From the NCBI GenBank assembly GCA_032622095.1, contig CP136069.1, positions 158,337,043-158,401,042 on the forward strand: DNA of 64,000 nucleotides, written 5' to 3'. Positions 37,401 through 49,587 of the stretch are shown in pieces. Made by a program: the position numbers and the translations under genes. The notes beneath the pieces are model-generated. The model was not told the DNA's origin, did not search any database, and saw only the letters and a program-made list of their open reading frames with translations. This stretch comes from Siphonodentalium dalli (Eukaryota; Mollusca; Scaphopoda; Gadilida; Siphonodentaliidae). Position 1 is the first letter of the stretch; every line of letters starts with the position of its first letter.

Positions 37401-37849
37401 AAATTCATATAATGTGCGTGAAGCTCACAAAGGGGCTGCAGGCCCCTCCCCCGCTAAATAAAGGTTCCGAATTTAGCCTGTTTCAGTTAGTATAGATAAA
37501 GTAAAATATCTTGATCGTTGCGTTCCATATGTGCATGCATATACGTGGGTTGGGGAGATGATGGTGGGGGCAATAATACAGGTTTTTTTAAAATGAAGTG
37601 TTCATACCAATGGGCCGCGCAGTGCAAGGCGTGTGATCAATAGGCTGCATGCTGAATACAGGTTCCAAAGGGGGTCCGTTTAAAATGTGCTGCAAGCTCC
37701 CTATATGTGCGCGAAGCTCACGCAGATTAAGATCATATAATGTGCGCGAAGCACAGAAAGGGGCTGTATAGGCCCCTCCCCGCTAAATAAAGTGTCCCGA
37801 ATTGAGCCTGTTTCAGTATAGATGAAGTGTGAAAAGAGAAGTATTACCA

Positions 37850-38030
37850 ATACATTGCTAATATAGAAATGATGTGTTCATGGCCGTGGAGACCAGAAAG
37901 TAACGAAGATCATTTATAAACCCGTCATTTTGACGTGTATGTAAATGTGCTTTGTTACTTTCTGGTCTCCGCGTTTATGAGCACATTATATATCATTTCA
38001 ATATTAGCAATGGATTGGTCATACTTCTCT
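37850..38030. repeat. Internal foldback, ~75-bp arms
   Basis: 'ccaatacattgctaatat' with 'ggagaccagaaagtaac' (37850-37903) is mirrored as 'gttactttctggtctcc' with 'aatattagcaatggattgg' (37965-38024). The arms flank a short spacer with 'cccgtcattttgacg'. A half copy occurs at 59258-59345. Confidence 0.85.
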
Positions 38031-38389
38031 TTCACCTGAGGCGCGTGGGAACACTTTATTGAACTAAAACTGTATTTTGTACCCCTACCCTACCCCACAT
38101 ATATATCATGCACATTTGGAATGCAACAAAATCAACATGTTATTTTATTACTGCATGACAGTGCATGTATTTGCTTACTTAAATAGACTCCATTTGGGGG
38201 CGTTTATTCAGCGGCCCCTCTTTGTGCGCTATATATGAGCCTATGGCTCGGGAACACTTTTTTCACAGAAAAACTGTAGTTTCTACTACCACCCACATAT
38301 ATGCATGCGCATATGGAATGCAACAAAATCAACTTATAGTTCTGTATTACTATTATATATAGTCCAGTATAACTGAAACGCATTAGCTG

Positions 38390-38930
38390 GTGGACCCGAC
38401 TTCGTCCGGGCTGTTTCCCCTCTGCTTTTCGGCGAATTGCGCGATTTAACCTTGAATTGACCATTTTGAAGGTCAAGGTCAGGTTGGGGTCACGATTTGA
38501 CCCATCCAAAGCACTCCTCGGACAAAAGTAACCCTAGGTATCAAATTTCGTCGAAATCCCGTCAAAATTCGCGATTTGACATTTAATTGACAATTTTGAA
38601 GGTCAAGGTCAGGTCGGGGTCACGATTTGACCCGTCCAAAACACTCCCCGGACAAAAGTACCCATAGGTATCAAATGTCGTCGAAATCCGTCCATTTTAC
38701 CCGATTTGACCTTGAATTGACATTTTTGAAGGTCAAGGTCAGGTCGGGGTAACGATTTGACCAGTCCAAAAGACTCCCCGAACAAAAGTACCTCTAGGTA
38801 TCAAATTTCGTCGAAATCCGTCCCATTTTACCCGATTTGACCTTGAATTGACCATTTTGAAGGTCAATGTCAGGTCGGAGTCACGATTTGACCCGTGACA
38901 AATTTACCCCTAGGTATCAACTTTCGTCAA
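38390..38930 (+). repeat. 130-bp tandem array rich in AGGTCA half-sites
   Basis: Units with 'gatttgaccttgaattgacc' begin at about 38443, 38573, 38703 and 38834. Each holds 'gaaggtcaaggtcaggtcgg' and 'cacgatttgaccc'. The same repeat appears once at about 36430 and inverted at 1-290. Units are well conserved. Confidence 0.9.
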
Positions 38931-40924
38931 ATCCGTCTGGCAGTTTTCCCGGCCATAGCTAACACACACACAGACAAACAGACAGACAGAAGTCCCAAAA
39001 TATATATTAGATTAAACTGCGTGCACTTCGCGCACACGTAGGGAATTTGCAGCACATTTTGAACGGACCCCCTTTGGAACCTGTATTCAGCATGCAGCCT
39101 AATGATCACACGCCCTGCACTGCGCGGCCCATTTCTATGAACACTTTATTTCAATAAAACTGTTTTACCCCCATCCCCATCTCCCCAAACCATGTATATG
39201 CATGCACATATGAAACGCAACAATCAAGACACTTTACTTTATCTATAGTAACTGAAACAGGCTCAATTCGGAGCCTTTATTTAGCGGGCGAGGGGCCTAC
39301 AGCCCCTTTGTGAGCTTCGCGCACATTATCTGATTTTAAACTGCGTTCGCTTCGCGCACATTTTGATCTTTTGAACATTCTTTTATCAGATGTGCACTCA
39401 ACCGAAAGATTAAAAGAGCATTAATTAGCGTCGGCAGTATTGTTTACACTGTATTATTAGTCCCGGTCCGGGATTCCGGGATGTGATTTTTCTAACTGAG
39501 TTCCGGCGAATTTACTGAGTTCACGGTACCACTGGCGGGAGGTCAGACTGTGTCCATTCGCCATCTTCCGTGTATACCGGTACTCCTTCCATTCCACACT
39601 CAATGCACAACTTTCGTATCAAAGACAGCATTCTTTACTTGTGTTCAAACCCAATTGGCAAATTTAAATACCATATTAGCACCCATTCCCAACGACGAAC
39701 GTTCGAGTCTTGACTCTGCTCCCCATTACATCCACCCATCTCCCCAACCCATGTATATATGCATGCATATATGGAACGCAACAATCAGGATATTTTACTT
39801 TATCTATACTGAAACAGGCTCAATTCGGGAGCCTTTATTTAGCGGGGGTGGGCCAAATATTATGATATTAAACTGCGTGAACTTCGCGCACACATAGGGA
39901 GTTTGCAGCACATTTTGAACGGACCCCCTTTGGAACATGTATTCAGCATGCAGCCTAATGATCACACGCCCTGCACTGCGCGGCCCATTTGTATGAACAC
40001 CTTATTTCAATAAAACTTTTTTACCCCCATCCCCATCTCCCCCAACCCATGTATATGCATGCACATATCGAACGCAACAATCAAGATATTTTACTTTATC
40101 TATAGTAGCTGAAACAGGCTCAATTCGGAACCTTTATTTAGCGGGCGAGGGGCCAACAACCCCTTTGTGAGCTTCGCGCACATTATCTGATTTTAAACTG
40201 CGTGCGCTTCGCGCACATTTTGATCTTTTAAACATTCTTTTATCAGATTTGCACTCAACCGAAAGATTAAAAGAGCATTAATTAGCGTCGGCAGTATTGT
40301 TTACACTGTATTATTAGTCCCGCCCGGGATTCCGGGATGTGATTTTTCTAACTGAGTTCCGGCGAATTTACTGAGTTCACGGTACCCACTGGCGGGAGGT
40401 CAGACTGTGTCCATTCGCCATCTTCCGTGTTTTCCGGTACTCCTTCCATTCTACACTCAATGCACAACTTTCGTATCAAAGACAGCATTCTTTACTTATG
40501 TTCAAACCCAACTGGCAAATTATAATACCATATTAGCACCCATTCCCAACGACGAACGTTCGAGTCTTGACTCTGCACCCCATTACATCCACCCATTCCC
40601 AACGTCGGTAGAACGTTCGGGTCTTGACTCAACACCCCACTATACATGCACTTCCGCGAAAAATCAACATTCGTTACCTAAATTCACACTGAACCTGAAC
40701 TGACACACAAACGTCATAAGAAATAGTGTCTATACTTGAGTGCAAATACTGCATTTGGGGACCATGTTAGATCTCAGGTTTGCTTTGACCAATCGGCATG
40801 AAATTTGGTCAGTGATATTCAATGACACAATATTGAAAAGTTATAAACGCGCCAAAAGCGTGACCGAGTTATACACAGATACACACACACACACACAGAT
40901 ACACACACAGACGACGGGTTTAGA

Positions 40925-41863
40925 TAAAATAATAATCTCCATGATATCAGGAGTCTTAATTTTGTGTTTTAAAGATGTCAAAAGTGGTGCCATTCGAGAC
41001 AGGGGTCCACAGAGGACTTTTTACGAGGAAGATAATAGTGCATGTTAAAATATTAGAATAACTCATGTTAATATTATAACATGGTTGAGTCTGTCCCATT
41101 CAATATAGTTTCCACAAAAAAGTTACAAGAGATATGGAAATGTATACATGTAGAAGGCCTGTTCAACAATAGTGGTCACAGTGTGCCGTCAAATATAATT
41201 TCTTCTGAGATAACGGAATCAGTAGCACATGACTATTCAGGATCCTCCAATAATGACATCTGACAAGGTTATAGCTGCCCAATATACAGAGAATATATTT
41301 CATGTTTTATAACAGACTCATCGCCTAACATAAACTCAAAATATCGCTGTTGCACAGCAACATTTCTTTTAAACTGAGAATAATTAGCCAGTATATAGCA
41401 CCATGAACAGAGGAGCACCTGGACATTTCTCTGAAACATCTGTATCTTCGTGGAGATATGATAAGCAGGTGTCCACAAAATCTCAGTCAAACCCACTAGA
41501 TTGATTGATACATCTCTATGTAAAACCCAATTGTCGTCTTTTATTTTTGCGAACTAATGTGTTTATGATGTTCATGTTATAACATCTGAAGTATACGCAG
41601 TTGTAAACAAATAAATATTTCTTTATTGGTGGGACGGATTAATCGCGATAAACAAAATGGCAATCGCTCCGATCCGACAAGATGAGCTACTACTAATATT
41701 CCGAGTGTAAAAATCATGTTTTGTGATGTTATTTGGATATATAATTTATCAGAATATGTGTAACGCTTTGAACAAGAGTATCCTCTATTCCCACCATATG
41801 TCCACAATATGCAGAGCGTTTCACATCACTTTAACCTGGGCAACGCCGGATAACCCTGCTAGT
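40925..41863 (+). mobile_element. Helitron-like non-autonomous element, copy 2, right part
   Basis: Resumes the diverged repeat directly after the foldback ('aataatctccatgatatcagg'), then carries the unique 3' section homologous to 33478-34211. It ends 'gggcaacgccggataaccctg' and CTAGT (41859-41863), followed by TATATA. Together with 34274-35207 it forms one element split by the foldback insertion. Confidence 0.55.
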
Positions 41864-42755
41864 ATATATACTTAGGCCTTATATCGTGGTGTGATTATGA
41901 TAATAGCACTTCATACATGCACACGGGTTCATCGACAGAGTGGGTTCTATAGCAATTTCGTATATAAATTAGGTCAATCATATCATACATCAATGCATGT
42001 GAGAAATCAGATTCACATTTCAAACAGACTACGAACTCACCGACTCAGACCAAAATAAAAACATTTTTAAAAGCCATTCCTTTTGAACAAATTATTATAG
42101 AATATAAACTACCAACATCAAACGGAAATTAATCAAAAGTCAAGACTGTTTGTTGTTGTTTGGAGGGGGTATTTTACTGAAATTAACCATTATACTATTG
42201 ACGCTGCATGTGTGCGCAATCCGAGTGAGATATGTACTGTACTAAGAAGCTTTTCGATTTCATCATGTCCATTTCATTCATAAAAATTTCATCATGTCGA
42301 TGTCAACGAAACTACAACGAGCCCCATGTAGCTTTCACCATCGACAGAATTTGCGATAACCTGAATGTATCTTCTGCTTTGTTCATAAGTATGTGTTTCT
42401 TGTCGATTCGTGAAAATATAAGGATATCTGAGGATTATCAGATTCACGTATGTACTATGTAATATTATGAAAATATAAACGCGATATAATAACGTTTGCT
42501 TGCATCACGAATTTCGATTCCAGTATTGTCCCCAGCCCAGCCAGAGTGATTGAGACTTTCCCATTGCACGCGACATTTATATTTTAGGCCACTTCATTGC
42601 AAATATTTGAGTCAATAATGTTGTAATTATGTTCTCAATAAAATGTAAACTGCGGATACGAATGAACTTCACTGTGCATAATTCCGATAGTAACTCCCCT
42701 CAATTTAGAAAGCGTCCGGCTTTGATTCGTTATTAATCCGGAATATTGTACTTAC
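41864..42755 (-). other. 5'-proximal part of the large putative intron
   Basis: No domain, RNA or repeat recognised. Short open frames only. Confidence 0.4.
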
Positions 42756-42939
42756 CCGCTGTTTTCATACTCCCATCCTGTCAGGTTTTTACGTATGTAT
42801 TTGATGAAATTCCGCCTCTTCATATCAGAATCCATAGCCAACAAGCGTCCTCCTGTAGTTTGGTTGCAAAACTGCCTGGCATTTTCATAACAGTACCTTT
42901 CCGGGTAAAAAATCCATCTCGCCAGTCCGACCGTGTCAC
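42756..42939 (-). CDS. N-terminal half of a C-type lectin-like domain (CTLD), most 5' exon found
   Basis: A 184-bp exon with a strong acceptor ('ctgcaatacag') and donor ('GCGG|GTAAGTAC'), phase 1 in and phase 2 out. It encodes about 60 residues starting at GDTVGLARW. They contain the CTLD signature of the first helix and cysteine (ENARQFCNQTTGGRLLAM) followed by the second-helix pattern (RRNFIKYIRKN), as in W-x-x-A-x-x-F-C-x(4-6)-G-G-x-L-A/L domains. The exit phase fits the entry phase of the exon at 17620 exactly, and the joined segment (ENSG then KSSFLHVGAR) continues the domain in the right register. An upstream coding exon, probably with a signal peptide, must exist but was not identified. 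Confidence 0.7.
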
Positions 42940-43619
42940 CTGTATTGCAGATACATATAATCAAATGTCTAGAAAGGAAACAGACTGTCACATGTCATGA
43001 TAGTGTTTGAATGTATATATCACCGTTGATGTCACAATGTATCACTTTGGCGTTCAATCTTCTGTCTCAATAGGCGTCGATAATCTGTTCAGATTATTTC
43101 AGAATAAATATCGTGCTTGCTGTACTCAACCTACAAATGTTTGTCGCTTGAAAGACATTTATTTCAGGTTCTGTGCATATTTGTGGGTTGAATACACCAA
43201 ACAAAGTTCTTCTAAGCTTGCAGTATGTCACTTCAATGCATAGAGTAAATGCATATGTTATTAACGATCATGCATTGCTAGCGCTGATTTTTACAAGTGG
43301 CCGAATGTTTCAGAATTGATACGGAAGATTGTGCCTATGTGGATTTCGTGAATATTGAGTTCCGGTAACAGAATTATTAATTCCATCTATACTTCTGATG
43401 TAATATATCGGTCATATTTGTTCAATCGTTGAAACTATCTTCTTAATATGTCAATGACTCTTACATATTTTAGTAGTATGTTGAGGTAATTGTAAAACTG
43501 CATGGTCAATCCACGCTTGAATTAAATTAACATGGTATCATTTTATCAAACGTAACAAATGTTACATTCATAGGTTTATTTAATATCAATGATACCATTG
43601 AACAAGGGTTGCGCATCAA

Positions 43620-44420
43620 AGATGGCCCCTGTCGAGCATTTTAGCTCATAAGAACGAATTTGTCGAACCACTAAACATGGGCGAACTAAGGAACAATAAC
43701 TCACAAATAAGGGTCATAACTCCTGAAAGAACGGACAAACCTTGTGTATATATGGAATCAGTTGACGTTCGGTCAAGTTATCGCACTAGCGGTCATAAAA
43801 TTTCAAATTTATAGATAAACTGTGGGCTGTAGCTAAGGCATAAACAAATCGGACAACCTGGTTTTCGATCTCGATGATATTGTGAAAGATCCACATACCC
43901 AATATGAATGGTATCGGTGGAAGTTTGTTCAAGTTATCGCGCTAGCGGTTAAGATTGCTATACAAAATAAACAAACGAACGGTCGTAACTCAGTTAAAAA
44001 ACTCAGATATAAATATTTATAAAATTGCTATAAAAAAAACAAACAAACTTAGGACCCCAACTCAAGTAAAAATTATCTGACAAATCTGGTTTTTCGAACT
44101 CGTTCGATATATTGTTGTGAAAGATACATATACCAAATATGAATGAAATTGATTGGTTCAAGTTACCGCGCGAACGGACGTAATATTTCTTAAAATAGAC
44201 GAACTCAGGGCCGTAACTCAAGTAAAACAAATTCGGACGTTCGTTGGTTTTCGAGCTTCATACAGGTATATTGTTGTGAAATATCCATATAAAAAATGTC
44301 AATGAAATAGACGTTTGTTGAACCTATCGTTCTAACGGACGTAAAATTGCTGTAAATAGAAACAAGTGCCATAACTCTGGTTAGCCAGTTGGGGCGGACC
44401 CGATTATATGTGTGCACTTG
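43620..44420. repeat. Diverged ~180-bp tandem array ('ccgtaactcaagtaaa' family)
   Basis: About four units share 'gtaactcaagtaaaa', 'ggttttcgagctc', 'atattgttgtgaaagatacatatacc', 'aatatgaatgaaat' and 'caagttatcgcgctagcgg'. Repeats with the phrase '(g)gccataactc' are widespread in molluscan genomes. No coding capacity. Confidence 0.75.
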
Positions 44421-44689
44421 TCGCACGTGACATTAAACTTACACACCAAAAATTGTCAAAATCCATCATTAAACAGCTATGTATATGTTATATATGGTTA
44501 GGGCCGCTTGTCTTCCCACCAACCGTCCCTCCTCGAACCATATGAGTCGAGTTTTGAGAAAAAACTCGAATAAAACCTGAATGAACAGGGTTCCGAGAGT
44601 ATATCTATCAAAGTAGTTTATCGACCAATTAAAGGTATCTTTGAATATAATCATGTATCACCTCTGCAGATATTTAAGCCCTCTTTGGC

Positions 44690-45560
44690 ATCATGGTATC
44701 TCCAGGAAAATACCACGTTGTATCCCGGTGTTCATGTTCGATATATGAACAAAAAGAGAAAAATATAGGAAGCAGATGTTACAGGGGATATAAAAAGGTG
44801 TAACCACCCCCCCCCCCCCCCCCCACCCACATAGAATCCGTATTTTGCGAGTTCAGGTTTGATTTTGCCCAAAAAAAGAAATTCCGTGCTATAAATACAG
44901 ATACCATCATATTACATGCACGGGTAATATATTGTGTATAACCGGGATGGAAACTGTATTTTGCAAGTATCAAGTTTCATGTTACATGCCAAATTAAATT
45001 CCGTGATATATAGGGAAAACATTATTTAATACGGACAATAGTGTATACCCGGATAGGATCTGAATTTTGCCAGTTCATGTTTCGTATTATCTGACAAAAC
45101 AAAATTCTGCGCTATATAGGGAAACATCACTTTGCATGGACAATAATAGTGATTCTCCTGTTATAATTGTGTATAGGCCGTATATCGTGAGTACATGTTT
45201 CATATTACCCGGCAAAATAAATTCCGCGCTATAGAGAGCAATCATCATTCTACACGGATATTAAAAGTGTATCCCCCGATAAAATTTTGTTTGCCTGAAT
45301 AAAGTGATTTCATGTCTTATATTACCTGGCAAAGACATTCCGCGCTATATGGAGACAAAATAATTTTACACGGGTAATAAAAAGCCTATTCCAGATAGAA
45401 AACAGTCTAATACGAGTTCAAGCTTCGTGTTAGCCTGGCAAAACAATTCGTCGCAATATAGTGAAAGCACAATTTTACACGGGCAATACAAACCGCATCC
45501 CCCTGGTAGAAAACTGTATTGTTCGAGTACAAGTTTCGTATTAGCCGTCAAAAAGATTAT
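44690..45560. repeat. Diverged ~115-120-bp tandem array ('ttccgcgctatat' family)
   Basis: Seven to eight units share 'agttcatgtttcatattacc', 'ggcaaaa', 'attccgcgctatatagg', and 'ttacacgggtaata'. A poly-C run of about 19 bases (44806-44824) interrupts an early unit. Confidence 0.8.
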
Positions 45561-45569
45561 TTTCTATAT

Positions 45570-46152
45570 ACACTGAAAAAACGAAAGTGCAGGAAATCTA
45601 CACAAAATAAAGAGAAGACTTTGATCAAATTCTACAAGAGCAAGAACGCTTAAATTTAGATATATAAAAATCTATAGAGTCGACAATAGGGAAGATATAA
45701 CATTACGACATGAAATTTGGGACCATTATAAACTTTTTTGAATATCCTTGATCAATGAGTCAGATTTTTTTAGAGCGACCGCTATTAAATATAGAATGTT
45801 TTGGGAAATATGAATGATGACTGTTCACTAGGAACTGATGGTTTCATTGCCGGTTTATATTAATTCTCTCTTTTGTAAAGACCTTGGACAATTCGAAACC
45901 ATTTATCCCAATTATGGTTATAACCAACTTAAGCTATGTATAACAGATATACCAGAACTATGGTATAATAGCATAGATCCCAAAAGCAAATAAAGATAAA
46001 GCGAATTTGAAACATTGGAGGCCTGTCTCACTTCTTAATGAAAATGGTATCTGCGCTGGTAGCTAACAGACAAACAAATACCTTCCTAGATTAACTTCCA
46101 TTTCTCAACTTAGTTTCTTGTCTGGACGGTATATTGGAGAATCCACTCGGCG
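45570..46152 (+). mobile_element. L1-Tx1-like LINE relic, left part (interrupted)
   Basis: Decayed coding sequence readable in several frames: the RT-proximal 'GTDGF' context, CITDIPELWYNS, PKSK, a SLLNENG context and SGRYIGES near 46130. It is split by the minus-strand element that follows and resumes at 49588. Many stops and frameshifts are present, so it is inactive. Confidence 0.6.
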
Positions 46153-46161
46153 AGTATTAGA

Positions 46162-49100
46162 TCTGTTTGTTTGTTTTTTTTTTATTGAGGAAGTAGAAAT
46201 AACAACAAAACATGAGACAGACAGACATACGTTTAGCACAAGCATTACAGTAACGATACATTGATACATATTACATTCTTGCACTCACGTTTGCACGCTC
46301 CCATGTGAATTTCACTTGGGCTACTTTCTCACTGGCGACATTAATAAAATTATGCTTGAATCATATAGTTGTTTTTGGTGTAGTTTTTGTAAAGAGATAA
46401 ATAGTTTGTTTTGCCGTTGGCTATTGGGCGACACAACTTTTGTGCATTTAATGAAGAGTGTCAGTTATAAAGTTATATAAAGAGTAAAGTTTGGCGCAGA
46501 TAAATTCTTTCTGATGATTAAGTTAAGAAATGATAAATGTAAATTTGAGAGATAGCTCGGGTTCCGGGCTCTATGTATATAGTTGTGTTGATCGGGGTAT
46601 ATACATGTATAAAGTTGGTTTTGTTGTGGGATATCAGCAAGTCAATCGGTGTTGTCATTAATAATATGTTCTAAGGGTAACCATAGATTTTAAAACTCTT
46701 GATATCTCATGTTGCATCTGGATGTGTACTTATCGCATTCATATTTGAATTTTAATCCAGCGAGATATGCCTTTGTTGACAGTTGGATCGGGTCAAAATT
46801 AGTCCTATATATATATTGCTTTAGTACAAGTAGGAAGTAATTTATGATATAATTCACTTGACAATGATTAACGCCAAAAAGCATACTTTGTTTGGTTATA
46901 TGTATAGACACTTCATTTATTTTCAACCAAGACTGAAGTTCGGTTATGAACCGAGTTGTGTATGGGCAGTCCCAGAAAATGTGAGCAATGTTCTCTTGAG
47001 TATTTTCGCATCGCTTACATAGATCACCAGATCTTATGCCTGCTATCTTCAGAAATGTGTTCGTCGATAGGATTCTCGTATTAATTGGAGTTTCGTATCA
47101 GGCGTGGTAGTGAATGGATTGCGAAATTTATTGTCCCATGATTGGGAGTCGTCTTTTATTTCCGAATTCCATTTTTAACATGAGTTTGGCACCCGATTCC
47201 CAAATTGACAGGGTTTGATGGAAGAGTTGACCGCCTTTCTGGTCCCTTAATAACGGGCTCAAAGTTTTGGATAAGAACGGAGAGGGTAATCGTAGGAGGG
47301 GCTGATTACTAGCGTTTGAAAAGCTATATATTTGGCGTTTTAGACTAGCTATAATAACGAAGTTAGTAGAAATATTGAAAGTAGCCTTAAGGGAGTCAGG
47401 GGTGTGAAATTCTCCATTTGCTTGGAACAAATCGTTTATAAAATATATGTCTGCATTTCTTCACGAATTAAAGTTAATTGGGGTTCCTTCCATTCTAATG
47501 TTAGAATTATTGCATATGGTCGCTGAGATGATACTACCATTTTTATCATATATTTGCACAAAGAGATGAGAACATCCCTACAAAATGGGTTAGAAATTTT
47601 TAAAGTTTTTTTTGACAGGGTCTTAGCGTCATATGTTAGGCACAGGGGGTCATTGATAATGGGGTTGTCTTTTAGGAGAGGTGCCCAATTTGATTGCTTA
47701 CATATCAGACTTCTCAGCCATGAGATTTTCATTGCGTAGTTAAAATGTTCCAAGTTGACCATTTTCAGTCCTCCTGGGGAGAAATCGAGACATAACTGCT
47801 TCCTCTGTACTCTGGCCCGTTTAGAGTTCCAGATAAAATGGAATAAAATTGGTTTAACTTCTTAACGAAAGCATCGTCTGGACTGGGGAGAGACATGAAT
47901 ATGTGGGTTAGCTTTGGAAGAATAAGTGTCTTAGTGACAGTGGCTCCATATCTTGGTTAGTCGTTCTATTTCGTCCAATTTACCGGAGTAGTTTGACATC
48001 ATTTTTTGAAGATCAGTGTCGAAATTAATGCCCAGAAAGTTGAAGGTTTTTGAGTAGGATAATTTTAAATCATGGCACATGGTTGATTCATAGTTTGTTC
48101 TTGATCCTATCCATGTCGCCTGACAATTAATTCTCCGGGTTAATACGCAGTCCCGAAACCCGAGGATATAGATCAAGTATTGAGTAGGCCTTACGTATGC
48201 TACTTTCAGTGGTCATCAAGTATAAACGTTGTGTCGTCCGCGTATTGTGATATTTTATACTCTGAACCAACGAGGACTATTCCTTTAATTTTATCATTTT
48301 GTCTTACCAACAATGCTTACACCTCAGCGCAGAGGAGAAAAATATATGGGGATATGGGATCACCCTGTCGGCAGCCACGCCCTAATTTAAAACTTTGTGA
48401 TATGTTACCATTAATCAGGATGGACGAACTAGCGTCTTCATATAGAATTGCCATCCATTTTTTTTATGGAAAATCGCCAAATTTGACAAAATTGAGGCAT
48501 TTATGTATGAACGACCATGACACTGAGTCAAATGCTTTTTCGAAGTCTACTAGGAGCAGGACCCCAAGCTTATCGTGTGCTTTCGCTTGATACATTATGT
48601 CATATATATTAGCCTTGTGTTATCTCCAATGTATCTGTCAGCTAGAAATCATGTTTGGTCAGAATTAATTATATACGGGAGGACGCGTTTAAGCCTATAT
48701 GCGAAGCACGAGGAGGCGAGTTTATAAGTTGTGTTCAAAAGGGAGATTGGACGTCAGTTTTTTAATAATTGACGGTTTTTGTCCTTCTCTGGAATGAGTG
48801 TTATAATACCCTGTTTTTGTGTGATCGATAATTCTCCAAATGAAAACGATTCGTAAAGCGAGTCTGTCACAAAGAGCCCCAGATCAGACCATAAAAATTT
48901 GAAGAATTCATATGTGTAAACAGATGGTCCCGGACATTTACAATTTTTCGATTGTCTTAATGCATGTGTCAATTCTTGTAAAGTTAGCGGACCCTCAATG
49001 TTCGATGCCTGAGATGGGGTTAGCTTGGGAGTTTCAGAATTTTTTTACATTCGATTTAGATCTTGATCATCAGTATATTTATGTGAATAGAGAGTTTTGT

Positions 49101-49587
49101 AGAAATTTCGAGCTTCCGACATGATGCTGTCTTGTGTTGTAAAATTATTACCATTCTTATCTGTCAAACTGATCAAGGTTTTGGAAATATAATTACGTTT
49201 ACATTCAAGACTTAGTGATGGGTTTTCCAAGTTAATTGGTATGATGTTTTTCTTTTCAGAGAGGAGTTGTTCTCTTTTAAGATGTTCTCGTTTACGGTTC
49301 GCACAGAACTTCATAGTTTCTCCCCTAATGTCGAACAAGATGGCATCTAAAAGAAGTCTCTTGTTGATATTACATGAAACTTTATGTTCACCTTCATCTT
49401 CTACATATGAATAGCCATAGCGAATTATTTTGTCTTCTATGATCCTTTTTCCAAAACCCATGACCAGTTTTCATGTTGCTAACTGTTATTTGAAAGGAGA
49501 TAATTGAGTGATCGGATTTATATCCCGGTATTATCGGGGGTCCCGTGTTTGATAAATTGAGGAGTTCCGAAGAAACTAAGAAATTAA
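46162..49587 (-). mobile_element. L1-Tx1-like LINE, 5'-truncated, inserted into another Tx1 relic
   Basis: A poly-T run at 46165-46182 (poly-A on the minus strand) marks the 3' end. 'agtattaga' occurs at both flanks (46153-46161 and 49588-49596), giving a 9-bp target-site duplication. Reading on the minus strand there is the endonuclease end with SDH (about 49500), the linker (49461-49045), RT pieces with KCPGPS, ITLIPEKDKNR, motif A (VDFEKAFDSVSW, about 48520-48550), motif B (GCRQGDPISPYIF, about 48345-48385) and motif C (YADDTTF, about 48233). C-terminal fragments run 48176-46690. Several frameshifts and stops inactivate it. The host segment is itself a Tx1 relic. Confidence 0.8.

Larger units (their letters stand above)
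35208..40924. mobile_element. Composite foldback element with ~1-kb terminal inverted arms
   Basis: The left end (aaacccgtcgtctgtgt followed by a GT microsatellite) is mirrored at the right end (a CA microsatellite followed by acagacgacgggttt). The arms, about 35208-36395 and 40924-39880, match inverted over roughly 1 kb, with one ~110-bp length difference. Internally, segments are duplicated in direct and inverted order (36153-36395 against 37398-37650; about 36410-37400 against 38812-39802). A second foldback (37850-38030) and a 130-bp tandem array (38390-38930) lie in the middle. It sits within a Helitron-like element. There is no transposase. The short open frames are repeats of one another and not genes. 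Confidence 0.75.

Noticed and set aside
36525-39109. Identical 60-codon frames at 36525-36707 and 38927-39109 that look like a duplicated gene
   Set aside because: They lie inside the duplicated non-coding foldback module; identity reflects DNA duplication and there is no domain.
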